50,929 nt of DNA from Geminocystis sp. GBBB08 (GCF_016743215.1 NZ_VRZC01000006.1:1-50929); one strand, 5' to 3'; positions 8,578-18,167 are shown, counted from the stretch's first letter. Translations and numbers: made by a program. Notes: generated by a model not told the origin, from the letters alone.

Positions 8578-8970
8578 TTATAAATTTTTTTTAATAATGA
8601 GAGGAATTTCTTGAGTTTTTCTTGTTTGTGGATTTATGCAAATATGCCTTGTTAAAGCTGAGGCAATTAACACATTATCTTGATTGATTTTGTAGCTAAT
8701 TTCAAAAATTTTGTCATTAATTAATTTAGTGCTAAGATCAATCATAATTAAATCACCACAAAAAAGAGGTTTAAAAAAATCTATTTCAGCATGAATAATA
8801 GGAATAGCAATTATATTATTCCTAAAAAAATCTGGTAAATTAATCTTTAATTTAGTTAAATATTCTTCGTAACTTTCATGACAAATTGATAATAAATTAG
8901 CAAAATAAACTACTCCCGCTGCATCAGTATCAGCAAAATATATTTTTCTTTGATAGGTAAATTTATTCAT
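8578..8970 (-). CDS. Acyl-CoA thioesterase, probable 1,4-dihydroxy-2-naphthoyl-CoA hydrolase
   Basis: 130 residues, a single hot-dog domain. The N-terminal 'YFADTDAAGVVYFANLLS' contains the catalytic Asp of the 4-hydroxybenzoyl-CoA thioesterase family (D-T-D-x-x-G-V-V-Y-F). In cyanobacteria the member of this size (Slr0204-type) hydrolyses DHNA-CoA in phylloquinone synthesis for photosystem I. That pathway role is inferred from family size and lineage; no other men gene is in the window. The lineup 'ESYEEYLTKL' and 'IIHAEIDFFKPLFCGD' also fits. It lies upstream of ldh on the same strand. Confidence 0.8.
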   Translation of the reverse strand: MNKFTYQRKIYFADTDAAGVVYFANLLSICHESYEEYLTKLKINLPDFFRNNIIAIPIIHAEIDFFKPLFCGDLIMIDLSTKLINDKIFEISYKINQDNVLIASALTRHICINPQTRKTQEIPLIIKKNL

Positions 8971-9108
8971 TATTTTAGGGAAAATAATTAAGGTTAATAA
9001 TTAGTAATATTTATATGTTGCAGTTCAATATTTCTAATTTCTCATGATTTTAAGGTACATTAGTCTTAGGATTTAGATTTTATTGAGTTACTTTGGTGCA
9101 AATTACAA

Positions 9109-11022
9109 GTGTTTAAGGAAATTATCGCTCGTTGGTGGTCAGAATTTACCCTTCAAACTAAATTAATGGCGATCGCCACCCTCGTGGTATCGTTAGTGAT
9201 GAGTAGTTTGACTTTTTGGGCGGTTAACTCTATTCAACAAGATGCTCAAATTAATGATACTCGTTTCGGACGAGATTTAGGCTTACTTTTAGCTAGTAAT
9301 GTGACACCTTTGATTGCCGAAGATAAGTTAACAGAAGTAGCACAATTTTCTGGACGTTTTTTTCACAGTACATCTAGTGTCAGATATATTATTTATGCCA
9401 ATGAGGAAGGGCATATTTTTTTTGGTATTCCTTTTTCTCAAGATGAAGTCAAAAATTCCCTTACTATTCAACGAAAATTAGAATTACCAGAAGATTATAA
9501 CCCAGAGGTTAACAATCCCGTAGTTAGACAACATTTAACTCCAGATGGTAAAGTTACCGATGTTTTTGTGCCTTTATCTTTAAAGAATCAATATTTAGGG
9601 GTGTTAGCTATTGGTATTAACCCTAATCCCACGGTTGTAGCCTCTTCTAACCTTACTAGAGATGTAACTATTGCGGTTTTTATTTCCATTTGGGCAATGG
9701 TTATTTTAGGAGGTGTATTTAATGCTTTAACCATTACTCAACCGATTAAAGAATTATTGTTGGGGGTGAAAAACATCGCCACTGGAAATTTTAAGCAAAG
9801 AATTGATTTACCTCTTGGTGGTGAATTAGGTGAATTGATTTTAAGTTTTAATGATATGGCAGAAAGATTAGAGAAATTTGAAGAACAAAATATCGAAGAA
9901 TTAACCGCAGAAAAAGCTAAACTTGAAACTCTTGTTTCCACTATCGCTGACGGAGCAATTTTATTAGATTCACAACTAAAATTAATCTTAGTAAATCCCA
10001 CCGCACGAAGAATGTTTAAATGGGAAGAAACCCATATTATTGGTGAAAATTTCTTGGAATATTTACCTCCAGAAGTAACTGAACAATTGCAACAACCTCT
10101 AACTCATATTTCTCAAGAAGAACAGACAAAAGAAGAAAAAGAACATCATAATATTTTACCCTCAAGAGGAGAATTTATTATAAGTTTAAATCCACCAAAT
10201 CAAAATACTTTTAGGGTTTTACTTACTCAAGTATTAGATCAAAATAGAGAAAATATTAAAGGAATTGTGATAACTGTACAGGATATAACAAAAGAGGTAG
10301 AGTTAAATGAGGCTAAAAGTCAATTTATTAGTAATGTTTCCCATGAATTAAGAACTCCTTTATTTAATATTAAATCTTTTATAGAAACTCTTTTTGAATA
10401 TGGTGATGACTTAACAGAAGCAGAAAAATTAGAATTTTTACAAACTGCTAATCATGAGACTGATCGTCTAACTCGCTTAGTCAATGATGTCTTAGATTTA
10501 TCTCGTTTAGAATCCTCTCGTAATTATGAATTTACACCCTTAGATTTAGCACAACCCATCGAACAAACTTTAAGAACTTATCAGTTAAATGCTAAGGATA
10601 AAAATATAGAATTAATCCAAGATATTCAGCCTTCTTTACCACCTATTTGGGGTCATTATGATCTACTTTTACAAGTATTTACTAATTTAGTTGGTAACGC
10701 TCTTAAATTCACCTTAGAAAAAGGTACTGTTACCATTAAGGCTTATGCCGTCAAAGCTAACCCTGAAAATCCTCAAGAATATTCTCATGTAAGGGTAGAA
10801 ATTACAGATACGGGAATAGGTATTGCCCCTGAAGATCAAGAAGCTATATTTGATCGCTTTTTCCGAGTCGAAAACCGAGTACATACTTTAGAAGGCACTG
10901 GGTTAGGTTTATCCATTGTGAAAAATATTATTGATAAACATAATACTCGAATTCATTTAGTCAGTGAAGAAGGAGTGGGTACAACTTTTTGGTTTGATTT
11001 ACAGATATATAATGTAGCATAG
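9109..11022 (+). CDS. nblS: Stress sensor histidine kinase NblS (Hik33/DspA)
   Basis: 637 residues. Membrane helix at about 20-42, an extracytoplasmic sensor loop to about 185, second helix 186-208, HAMP (about 208-262, QPIKELLLGVKNIA), a PAS domain (about 268-395), then HisKA with ISNVSHELRTPL (His 412), N-box FTNLVGNALKF, DTGIGI, FDRFFRVENRV and GTGLGLSIV. The order TM-HAMP-PAS-kinase and the N-terminus FKEIIARWWSEFTLQTKLM match NblS/Hik33, the conserved cyanobacterial kinase controlling high-light, cold, osmotic and nutrient-stress genes and phycobilisome degradation. The start is GTG at 9109; no ATG fits better. No response regulator is adjacent, as is usual for this orphan kinase. Confidence 0.9.
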   Translation: MFKEIIARWWSEFTLQTKLMAIATLVVSLVMSSLTFWAVNSIQQDAQINDTRFGRDLGLLLASNVTPLIAEDKLTEVAQFSGRFFHSTSSVRYIIYANEEGHIFFGIPFSQDEVKNSLTIQRKLELPEDYNPEVNNPVVRQHLTPDGKVTDVFVPLSLKNQYLGVLAIGINPNPTVVASSNLTRDVTIAVFISIWAMVILGGVFNALTITQPIKELLLGVKNIATGNFKQRIDLPLGGELGELILSFNDMAERLEKFEEQNIEELTAEKAKLETLVSTIADGAILLDSQLKLILVNPTARRMFKWEETHIIGENFLEYLPPEVTEQLQQPLTHISQEEQTKEEKEHHNILPSRGEFIISLNPPNQNTFRVLLTQVLDQNRENIKGIVITVQDITKEVELNEAKSQFISNVSHELRTPLFNIKSFIETLFEYGDDLTEAEKLEFLQTANHETDRLTRLVNDVLDLSRLESSRNYEFTPLDLAQPIEQTLRTYQLNAKDKNIELIQDIQPSLPPIWGHYDLLLQVFTNLVGNALKFTLEKGTVTIKAYAVKANPENPQEYSHVRVEITDTGIGIAPEDQEAIFDRFFRVENRVHTLEGTGLGLSIVKNIIDKHNTRIHLVSEEGVGTTFWFDLQIYNVA

Positions 11023-11246
11023 TACTAAAGAAAAAACCGTTATAAAAGATGATTAAACAAAATTATAAATACAGTAAGAAGAAAAAGATAAACTAATTAT
11101 TCATCAAATGGCTATGTAATTTTTGTTAAGAATAACGGCTAAAGCCATTACGACTAACCTCAGTTAAGTAATGTAACGATTATTGCTAACTATCACTATA
11201 ATAATTAAAATATTAAACAGCAATATAACTATTAAGTGATAAATAA

Positions 11247-12305
11247 ATGACTGCTACAGCGATTAAACCCGGTATAAAAAAAACCTCTGTGAAAGAAACT
11301 CTCCTTACCCCTAGATTTTATACCACTGATTTTGATGCCATCGCCAAAATGGATTTATCTCTTCAAGAGGAAGAATTGAAAGCGATGATTGCGGAAATGA
11401 AAACCGATTATAACCGAAATCATTTTGTTAGAGATGAAGATTTTGAGAAAAGTTGGGATAACATTGACAAAACCACAAAAACCGCTTTTGTAGATTTTCT
11501 TGAACGTTCTTGCACTTCAGAATTTTCGGGGTTTATCCTTTTTAAAGAATTATCTCGTCGTTTAAAAGAGAGTAACCCTATGTTGGCAGAGATTTTTCAT
11601 TTAATGGCAAGGGATGAGGCACGTCATGCAGGTTTTATTAATAAAGCCATGAGTGATTTTAACATTTCTTTGGATTTAGGCTATTTAACCAAACATCGGG
11701 TTTATACTTTCTTTAAGCCAGAATGGGTAATTTATGCCGTGTATTTGTCAGAAAAAATCGGTTATTGGCGTTATATCTTAATGTATCGTCATTTAGAGCG
11801 TAATCCTGAATATCAATTCTATCCTATTTTCAAAAAATTTGAGCATTGGTGTCAAGATGAAAGTCGTCACGGTGATATTTTTAACGCTTTATTGCGATCG
11901 CAGACTTCTATGTGGAAAGGATGGAAAGCTAAATTATGGTCAAGATTTTTCTTACTATCAGTTTTTGCTACTCATACCTTAACAGTCCATGAAAGAGCAG
12001 ATTTTTATGCTTCCGTAGGATTAAATGCTCAACAATATGATCGTGAAGTTACTATTAATACTAATAACACAGCGGCCAAAGCTTTTCCTGTCATTTTAGA
12101 TACTAATCATCCTGAATTTTTTCCTCGTTTAGAAAAATGTTCTGACTATAATCTACAATTATCAAATATCGAGAAAAATACTAACAATAAACTGGTTAAA
12201 TTTTTCCGTCAATTACCTTTACAAATTGCTATTTTTTGGAATTTATTATGCCTATATTTGATTAAACCCATTGAAACAGAAGAATTAAGAGGAGTTGTAC
12301 GTTAA
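11247..12305 (+). CDS. acsF: Mg-protoporphyrin IX monomethyl ester oxidative cyclase (aerobic, AcsF/ChlE/CycI)
   Basis: 352 residues, the usual length. Two carboxylate/His di-iron motifs are visible: Glu in FIL..ELSRR followed by ARDEARHAGF, and CQDESRHGDIF. The enzyme forms ring E of chlorophyll from Mg-protoporphyrin monomethyl ester with O2 at the membrane. Cyanobacteria often carry two paralogues, one for oxic and one for low-oxygen growth; which this is cannot be told here. The 225-bp upstream gap holds no gene. The ArsR-type regulator starts about 140 bp downstream in the same direction. Confidence 0.93.
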   Translation: MTATAIKPGIKKTSVKETLLTPRFYTTDFDAIAKMDLSLQEEELKAMIAEMKTDYNRNHFVRDEDFEKSWDNIDKTTKTAFVDFLERSCTSEFSGFILFKELSRRLKESNPMLAEIFHLMARDEARHAGFINKAMSDFNISLDLGYLTKHRVYTFFKPEWVIYAVYLSEKIGYWRYILMYRHLERNPEYQFYPIFKKFEHWCQDESRHGDIFNALLRSQTSMWKGWKAKLWSRFFLLSVFATHTLTVHERADFYASVGLNAQQYDREVTINTNNTAAKAFPVILDTNHPEFFPRLEKCSDYNLQLSNIEKNTNNKLVKFFRQLPLQIAIFWNLLCLYLIKPIETEELRGVVR

Positions 12306-12447
12306 TAAATTAATAAGTAATAAGTAATGAGAGGAGAAATTTTTTTCAAAACTACAACAGAAGAATAAATTTTAACTTCATACTTAAAGAGATTGGGAAA
12401 AAGTACAAGAACTAAGTAAAATATAGATGTTAATTATCTCTAGTTTT

Positions 12448-12813
12448 ATGACTGTAGTTAAATCTGTACCACCTGAAATTCTCGAACAAGTAGCAGAATA
12501 TTTTAATATATTAAGCAACCCTATGCGTTTACAAATCTTAAATTTATTAGGAGATGGGGAAAAGTGTGTGCAAGAATTAGTGGAAAAGACAAAAACCAGT
12601 CAAGCAAATGTTTCTAAACACCTTAAAATAATGTTACAGGCAGGAATTATTAATCGTCGTGCCGAAGGGACTTCCGCCTATTATTATGTAGAAGACTCTC
12701 TTATTTTCGAGTTATCTCATCTTGTTTGTAATCGTTTAGCTGATAAAATTGAAAAACAAGCACTTCAGTTTCGTAATTTTAGTCTTGCCAAAATAATCAG
12801 TAATGAAAAATGA
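12448..12813 (+). CDS. ArsR/SmtB-type winged-helix transcriptional regulator
   Basis: About 121 residues from ATG 12448; an ATG at 12427 gives 128. The winged helix is clear: SNPMRLQILNLL, recognition helix TSQANVSKHLKIMLQAGII, wing RRAEGTSAYYYV. The classical metal-binding ELxCxCxL motif is not intact: EKCVQEL keeps one Cys (47 in the longer numbering) and a second Cys sits in HLVCNRL (101). A redox or thiol switch, or a non-classical metal site, is possible. Position after acsF hints at a tetrapyrrole, iron or oxygen link, but the target is unknown and the two genes are 140 bp apart. Confidence 0.82.
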   Translation: MTVVKSVPPEILEQVAEYFNILSNPMRLQILNLLGDGEKCVQELVEKTKTSQANVSKHLKIMLQAGIINRRAEGTSAYYYVEDSLIFELSHLVCNRLADKIEKQALQFRNFSLAKIISNEK

Positions 12814-13019
12814 AAAATTCAGAAGGGCGAATAGAGAATGAGAAATGATTGATTAATAATTGTGGAATAAATATAGCAATCGGAAAATAGATTGTAGTAA
12901 ATTAAATATTAATAACTCCCAAACTCAAGTCATTTCTAAATTCTAAATTTTTACCGAGGGAAATGCCACAAATCAAATAAGATTACTATATCTTGCCCAT
13001 AATTGTTAATTGTTAATTG

Positions 13020-14222
13020 TTAATTATTAACTAACATTATTAATTGTTTTTTGACCAGCGATCGAACTTGATCTAAAGTAAAATTAGTTTGAGAAAGAAT
13101 ATCTCCTACTGTTAAATTTTCCGCAGGATTTTTACCACAGTATTGCATAAAAGAAAATTCCTCATCATCAATAGTTATAGGATGAAATTGATAGTTTAAT
13201 AAACTTTTACTTTCCCAACCTAACAAACAAGGATTTAATTCTGGTTTTGCTTGTTTTAGTAATTGATTATCTTGCCAATTTTCTTTAATTAAAGGAGGTT
13301 TTCCTAAGAAAAATTCATAGTGAGTGATATTATCAGGATCTAGTAATTCTATCAAACGATAACGTTGTTGATCTGTTAAATTTTTTGCTCGATTAATTAA
13401 GTCTTGATTTTTGCCAATTAACCTCTCTAATTGCCATGACTCAGGGTTAGAAAAACCAATAAATTCTAAACCAGAAACAGCAATGAATTTAAACAAAGTA
13501 TCAATATTATAGTCAACCTCTTGAGGATGCACATACATATCCGCAAAACATTCATCTCTTTGATTTTCCCACTGCCAACGCAGTTTTTCTTTAGTGACTA
13601 GGCGGTTATCTTCAGGTAAGGTGGCAAAAATTTCCCTACCAACTTTCACCCCGTCAACATAATCACCTCGATTATCACCTTGTAACAAGGCAATGGCTTT
13701 TTGCATCAGTTGAATTTCCCATCTACCTAACTCTCCATAGACAAAAATGTGCATAATACCACCTTCGGCTAACTTTTCCGCTATGGCTTTAATGCCGATT
13801 TCAGGCTCTGGTAAATGATGTAATACACCGACACAGTTAATTAAATCAAAACTTCCCTCTAAAGTATTAACAGATTCAAGAGGAAGTTGTTTAAAAGTAA
13901 TTGTACCTTGAAAATTATTTAATACTCCCGATTTTTCCAGCCGTTTTTGTGCCGTAGCTAAGGCATTTTCACTAATATCAATAGCAACAATATCCGCCGT
14001 AGGATTATGCAATAGTAAATATTCTGTACCAGAACCAGTACCACAACCAGCATCCAAAATACGGATTTTTTCTTTTTGAGGCTTCATTCCCGTACAAAAA
14101 TTATAAGCAGATTGGTAATGCCAACGCCAATTATAACCCGGAGGCGGTTCATCTAATAATGGATCTGGAGGAAAAGGATATGTGTTATAAAGTTTTTGAA
14201 CGGCTTTTCTAACTTCTGACAT
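13020..14222 (-). CDS. Class I SAM-dependent methyltransferase with long C-terminal region
   Basis: 400 residues. N-terminal 'LYNTYPFPPDPLL' precedes a Rossmann-type methyltransferase domain: motif I ILDAGCGTGSGTEYLL (about 55-70), motif II VAIDISENAL, and 'LINCVGVLHHLPEPE' near residue 130. The C-terminal 200 residues (from about DNRLVTKEKLRW) are cyanobacterium-type and unassigned, possibly for substrate recognition. The substrate is unknown. The stop codon lies inside a run of TTAATTGTTAATTG heptamers (about 13000-13027), so the last residues (MLVNN) may have been altered by repeat expansion. It is a single gene with no operon partner. Confidence 0.8.
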   Translation of the reverse strand: MSEVRKAVQKLYNTYPFPPDPLLDEPPPGYNWRWHYQSAYNFCTGMKPQKEKIRILDAGCGTGSGTEYLLLHNPTADIVAIDISENALATAQKRLEKSGVLNNFQGTITFKQLPLESVNTLEGSFDLINCVGVLHHLPEPEIGIKAIAEKLAEGGIMHIFVYGELGRWEIQLMQKAIALLQGDNRGDYVDGVKVGREIFATLPEDNRLVTKEKLRWQWENQRDECFADMYVHPQEVDYNIDTLFKFIAVSGLEFIGFSNPESWQLERLIGKNQDLINRAKNLTDQQRYRLIELLDPDNITHYEFFLGKPPLIKENWQDNQLLKQAKPELNPCLLGWESKSLLNYQFHPITIDDEEFSFMQYCGKNPAENLTVGDILSQTNFTLDQVRSLVKKQLIMLVNN

Positions 14223-14385
14223 TTTAATAGTTAATATAATGCTATTTTATCTCTTTACTATTATCTATTAAAAATGCTGAAAAATCAAAAGTATTAATTA
14301 AGAAAAACTCTCTGTAATTTTTGAAACTAAATCACTAATTTAATGCAGAATAATTGTTTATTGTCAATGATCTATTTTAAATTAT

Positions 14386-14721
14386 TTACATATCTAATAA
14401 CGCATCTTCTTGATTAGTTAAAATAACACAATCTGAGGTAACAAAAGTTCGACAAGTTAATAAAAATCCTGCTTCTTCTTCCTTCGGTTTTAAAAAAGTG
14501 TGATCATGAATAATCGAACCTTCTACCAATTTTGCAGTACAAGTTACACAAACTCCAGCGTTACAGGATGACGGTAATTTTATGCCTTCAGTAATTGCTA
14601 CATCACTAATATATTCATTTTCTTTCACATTTAACACTTTTTTATTCCCACTGGGAAAAACCAATGTTACCTTGTGAGTTTTGATGGCATTTTTAGGTGG
14701 AGTCATTGTCATAGTAGCCAT
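14386..14721 (-). CDS. Plant-type [2Fe-2S] ferredoxin
   Basis: 111 residues. The four cluster cysteines are in CNAGVCVTC and LLTC: spacing C-x4-C-x2-C-x28-C, one residue shorter in the last gap than the common photosynthetic PetF (x29). The N-terminus is about 14 residues longer than PetF (MATMTMTPPKNAI...). It carries one electron at low potential from photosystem I or another reductase to soluble enzymes; the divergence suggests a specialised paralogue rather than the main PetF. A good ribosome binding site (AGGAG, about 8 bases upstream) supports the ATG at 14721. Confidence 0.88.
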   Translation of the reverse strand: MATMTMTPPKNAIKTHKVTLVFPSGNKKVLNVKENEYISDVAITEGIKLPSSCNAGVCVTCTAKLVEGSIIHDHTFLKPKEEEAGFLLTCRTFVTSDCVILTNQEDALLDM

Positions 14722-15327
14722 AGTCTTTATCTCCTAATTAATAGATAAATGAATCAAGAATTATGGAAAGATAATTTTAAATTGTTGACTATTTAAAACA
14801 ATATATAGTAATCCTAAATTATAGGTAAAAAAATCAATGATTAGAAAAAACATCAAAAACACTATTACCATTATGATAAAAGCCGATTCCTTAATTCTCT
14901 ACGAGAACATTTTTTCTAAGGATTAATAGTGGCTACCATATTTATTTAAAACATCATCAATAATTTATCCTTCATTTTTGAGATATTAATTTTCATAAAC
15001 TTTGCTATTTTTATGAGTATATATACTTATTTTTTATCTCAATTTTATTAAACTTGATTTAATGTTTTTTACTTATTTGAGTATAATTTTAACAGAAAAA
15101 AAGTCCATTACTTAACTAAAGAAAATTTACTGTAACAAATGTTAACTTTTTAGCTTAATGTTGAAGAAACGGTAGAATCTTCTTTAATTGACGGTTAAAA
15201 ATTAGGTTGTGCGTATTTATACTTAATTATTGCCATAACTTAATTTATCAAAACTTTATCAAAAAAACTGGATAATTCTGCTCTCGAAAAGTACAATTAT
15301 AAAAAAATTACCAATTCAAAGTAAAAA
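14722..15327. other. 606-bp AT-rich spacer without a recognisable gene
   Basis: Upstream region of the ferredoxin gene plus the space before the gene relic. I see a 12-bp palindrome AGTATATATACT at 15016-15027 and an imperfect inverted pair ATTCCTTA / TAAGGATTAAT (about 14887-14930). No open frame of note, tRNA or known riboswitch is visible. Confidence 0.5.
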
Positions 15328-15698
15328 GTGACATCACCAAAACTTATATCAAAATCGGGGGGGGTAAGCAAAACTTATCTTTAGCTCTTTCCCTTGCAAC
15401 TTTAACTAACCTCGCCTTAACTGTAGATGTAAATTCAGTTCAAGCCATCACCATTTTTAATAATGGTAATCCTAATTTAGCAAGTGGTTATCAAAGTGAC
15501 TTTAATACTACGACTCGAGCAGTTGACAATTTCTCTTTAACTTCGGATAGTAATACTATTACTCAAATTAACTGGTGGGGAATCTATGCTTTCAATAACT
15601 CCGCCCCAACAACAGATAACTTTACCATTCGGATTTTTGAGGATAATGGTGGTACACCAGCTACCAACTTATTACTATTTATTACTATCATAAATTGA
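15328..15698 (+). pseudogene. Relic of an exported (PEP-CTERM-like) protein gene with a G8 tract frameshift
   Basis: From about 15357 to the TGA at 15696-15698 the frame reads a signal-peptide-like stretch (NLSLALSLATLTNLAL ... SVQA) followed by ITIFNNGNPNLASGYQSDF, DNFSLTSDSNTITQINWWG and DNFTIRIFEDNGG, the style of cyanobacterial secreted PEP-CTERM proteins. No in-frame ATG/GTG precedes it. The nearby GTG (15328) is in another frame and would join it only if the homopolymer at 15357-15364 had nine G (or six) instead of eight. The 3' part, including any sorting signal, is missing: the frame stops after LLLFITIIN. So it is broken at both ends. Family attribution is by sequence style. Confidence 0.6.
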
Positions 15699-15799
15699 TT
15701 ATTTCAAGATTTATTATTATTACCTGATATCGGGAAGTAAAAAATCCCCCATTACCCCTAATACCCTAACACCCTAACATTTTTTACCTACTTATGATT

Positions 15800-17068
15800 T
15801 CAGTTAATAGTCGAAATTGCACTTAATCTTACTTTTTGTCCATTTTCTATTTTACCAGTACTTCTGACGATTAAACGATCATCTGGATTTAATCCTGCTA
15901 ATATTTCAACTCTACCATTTTTATTTTCTCCTAAGGTAATTTTTCTAGTAATTACTTGTTCATTACCATTAATATTATCTAAAAGAAAGACGGTATTTGA
16001 TAGTTTTGTTTCTCTAGGATTACCAATTTTTAAAGCTGATTCAGGAATCAAAATAGGTGGAGTTTCATTATTACTAAATCTTACCCTAGCTAATAAACCA
16101 CTATTAATTTTTTGCTCTTGATTATTTAATAAAATTTCTAGAGGAATTTGTCGTGAATCTCTTTCAGCCGCGGGGGATATTCTCTTAATTATGCCTGTGA
16201 ATTTTTGTTCAGGAAAAGCATCTAAATTAACGTTAACTGTTTTGCCTAATTTTAACTTTTCTAACTCTAATTCTGATACAGCAACATTTACTTTTACTTG
16301 GCTAAAATCTCCTATTTTAATAATTTCTCCTCCGGGTTGAATCAAATTACCTTGCTCTTTTAATATCTCTAATACATAACCGCTACTTGGTGCTTTTATT
16401 TGGGTAAAAATTAGCCGTTTTTTCTCCTCTTCAATGGCAGCTTTTTGACTAATAATTCTCCCTTTTGCGGTTTCTACCGCCGCTTTTTTAACATTTACCT
16501 GAGATTCTGAGGCTTTTACCGATTGTTTCGCCGTTTTTGCTTCTGTTATGGCTAACTCTACATCTCTTTTGGCGATCGCTCCTTCGTTGTATAATTCTTC
16601 TAATCTCCTAGCATCAACTTCTAACTGAGCTAAACGTACTTGATTTGATTTTACCTCAGCTTGAGCGGAAATAACATCAGCTTGAGCCTCTATCACTGCG
16701 GAGTTAAGAGAAACCAATTCTGCTTCAGCTTTAGATAATGCCGCCTTTAAAAGAGTATCATCTAATTGAGCTATCACTTGTCCTTGGGTAACTTTATCCC
16801 CTATATCTACTTTAAAATTTAATATTTGCCCTTGGGCTTGAGATCGTAATATAATTTCTTTAATAGGTTCTGTTGTACCAATATATTCTCTGGGTTGAGT
16901 TAATACTCCCCTTGTAACTTTAATGACATCTACTGATGGAGAAAGAGAAGTTTGAGTTATGGGTTTTTCTTCTTGTGCTTCTGTTTTCTTTTCCCAAAAA
17001 CAGCCCGATAAAGGCAGTAGTAATAAAAATAAAAATCCGTATTTCGCAATAGTATTAATTTGTATCAT
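15800..17068 (-). CDS. RND efflux periplasmic adaptor lipoprotein (HlyD/MFP family)
   Basis: 422 residues. The N-terminus has a lipoprotein signal, LLLLPLSGC, with the acylated Cys at 23. Domains in order: lipoyl half 'GQILNFKVDIGDKVTQGQVIAQLD' (about 78-100), long alpha-hairpin coiled coil (about 100-215), returning lipoyl half IKAPSSGYVLEILKEQG, beta-barrel (VNVAVSELELEKL) and a membrane-proximal domain to the end. It would bridge an inner-membrane RND pump and an outer-membrane channel. No pump gene is adjacent, so the partner is elsewhere or the adaptor is orphaned here; the substrate is unknown. Confidence 0.85.
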   Translation of the reverse strand: MIQINTIAKYGFLFLLLLPLSGCFWEKKTEAQEEKPITQTSLSPSVDVIKVTRGVLTQPREYIGTTEPIKEIILRSQAQGQILNFKVDIGDKVTQGQVIAQLDDTLLKAALSKAEAELVSLNSAVIEAQADVISAQAEVKSNQVRLAQLEVDARRLEELYNEGAIAKRDVELAITEAKTAKQSVKASESQVNVKKAAVETAKGRIISQKAAIEEEKKRLIFTQIKAPSSGYVLEILKEQGNLIQPGGEIIKIGDFSQVKVNVAVSELELEKLKLGKTVNVNLDAFPEQKFTGIIKRISPAAERDSRQIPLEILLNNQEQKINSGLLARVRFSNNETPPILIPESALKIGNPRETKLSNTVFLLDNINGNEQVITRKITLGENKNGRVEILAGLNPDDRLIVRSTGKIENGQKVRLSAISTIN

Positions 17069-17482
17069 AATTTAAACTTAAATAAGATCAAGATTTCTTT
17101 ACAAAAATTTTATTTTATTCTACCATGTGAACTTTTGTACTAAGAAATCAAACTCAGTTTATAAGTATTTATGCAAAATTAATTGTATAGTAGGAATGCA
17201 AGGCAAGGGGTTTAACTCAAATCTTGCACCTACCCACAAATTGACTGGTAAGAGGGAGTAATGAGTAAGGAGTATAAGAATTGGCATTAACCATAAGAGA
17301 ATTGATTTGCTCACCTTTAACTATTAAGTATTAATGTAAGTCATGCAAGATCTTAGTTTAAACTCTTTGTTACTTATTGTTATTTATTGTTACTGATTGT
17401 TACTATAGCTTTGAGAAAAATAAAGGGCATCGATTAATTTTACTCACTCACTTATGGAAAAAATGAGCAAAAAATGGTTTTT
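17069..17482. repeat. 414-bp gene-free spacer with dispersed and tandem repeats
   Basis: No gene is seen. Positions 17160-17228 hold a copy of the dispersed repeat also found at 7224-7280 (shared TGCAAAATTAATT then AAGGGGTTTAA), with a degenerate palindrome here. Positions 17369-17407 hold a 10-bp tandem repeat (TGTTACTTAT / TGTTATTTAT / TGTTACTGAT / TGTTAC). Confidence 0.6.
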
Positions 17483-18082
17483 CTAGGGGTAAATAAGAGG
17501 ATAATTTTCAGGAGGAATAAAAACTTGATCACAATTAGGTTTATGACGATATTCTTTTAAGACAAATGCTGAATTTTGCCATTGATATTTCACAAAACTA
17601 CCACAATCCCCTAAACTTCTTGTTTTGGTTTCGAGAATTAAAGTTTGACTAAGAGAATCAAATTCTGCTGTACCATTTAAAATATTAGTATTTGTTAACC
17701 TTAATTTATCACTATTACTGTCAAAAGTAACAAAATCAATTATTTTAATTTCTGAAGATAGGTTATTTAATAAAAGATATTGATAATTATTTTGATAAGC
17801 ACCTAAAAAACATAAAATTTCTACTAAATATTGTTGCTTATTTAAGAGATATATATTAGCTGAGTCTTTTGATAATGCTTTATCTCGTTCTTGATTACAT
17901 AAATTTAAAGTTTTTTGTTGAGCGTAAATCTTATTAATTATTTTTTGTTTTTTTTCTGGAGTTATAATAGCTAATTGTTCAGATTTTTTAACGAGTTTTT
18001 GACAGCTAAAAAGACTGATTATTAACCCATAAACAATAAAATTAATAATTTTGAAAGAAAAATTAGACAATTTAGTTGTCAA
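17483..18082 (-). CDS. DUF1176-like lipoprotein of unknown function
   Basis: 199 residues. The N-terminal hydrophobic segment ends in ISLFSC (Cys 27), a plausible lipobox. The C-terminal 'GDCGSFVKYQWQNSAFVLKEYR' followed by a Cys and a terminal PLIYP resembles the end of DUF1176 proteins (GDCG...W.G..F.L.EYR..C). It is probably anchored in the periplasm; no enzymatic function is known. It is divergent from metK, 85 bp away. Family call is moderate. Confidence 0.65.
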   Translation of the reverse strand: MTTKLSNFSFKIINFIVYGLIISLFSCQKLVKKSEQLAIITPEKKQKIINKIYAQQKTLNLCNQERDKALSKDSANIYLLNKQQYLVEILCFLGAYQNNYQYLLLNNLSSEIKIIDFVTFDSNSDKLRLTNTNILNGTAEFDSLSQTLILETKTRSLGDCGSFVKYQWQNSAFVLKEYRHKPNCDQVFIPPENYPLIYP

Positions 18083-18167
18083 GAAGATTTTTTTAATAGT
18101 TTGCTCTATGGCAATATTAACTTAGATCATGTAAGATTAGATCCAAAATCATTGAGGTAAAAAAGAA

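Noticed and set aside
15120-15150. GTTAACATTTGTTACA-like sequence as an HLR1 high-light element
   Set aside because: The first half has an extra base compared with the consensus and it is about 400 bp from the ferredoxin gene.
18083-18167. SAM riboswitch before metK
   Set aside because: The gap is only 85 bp and no conserved SAM aptamer elements are visible.
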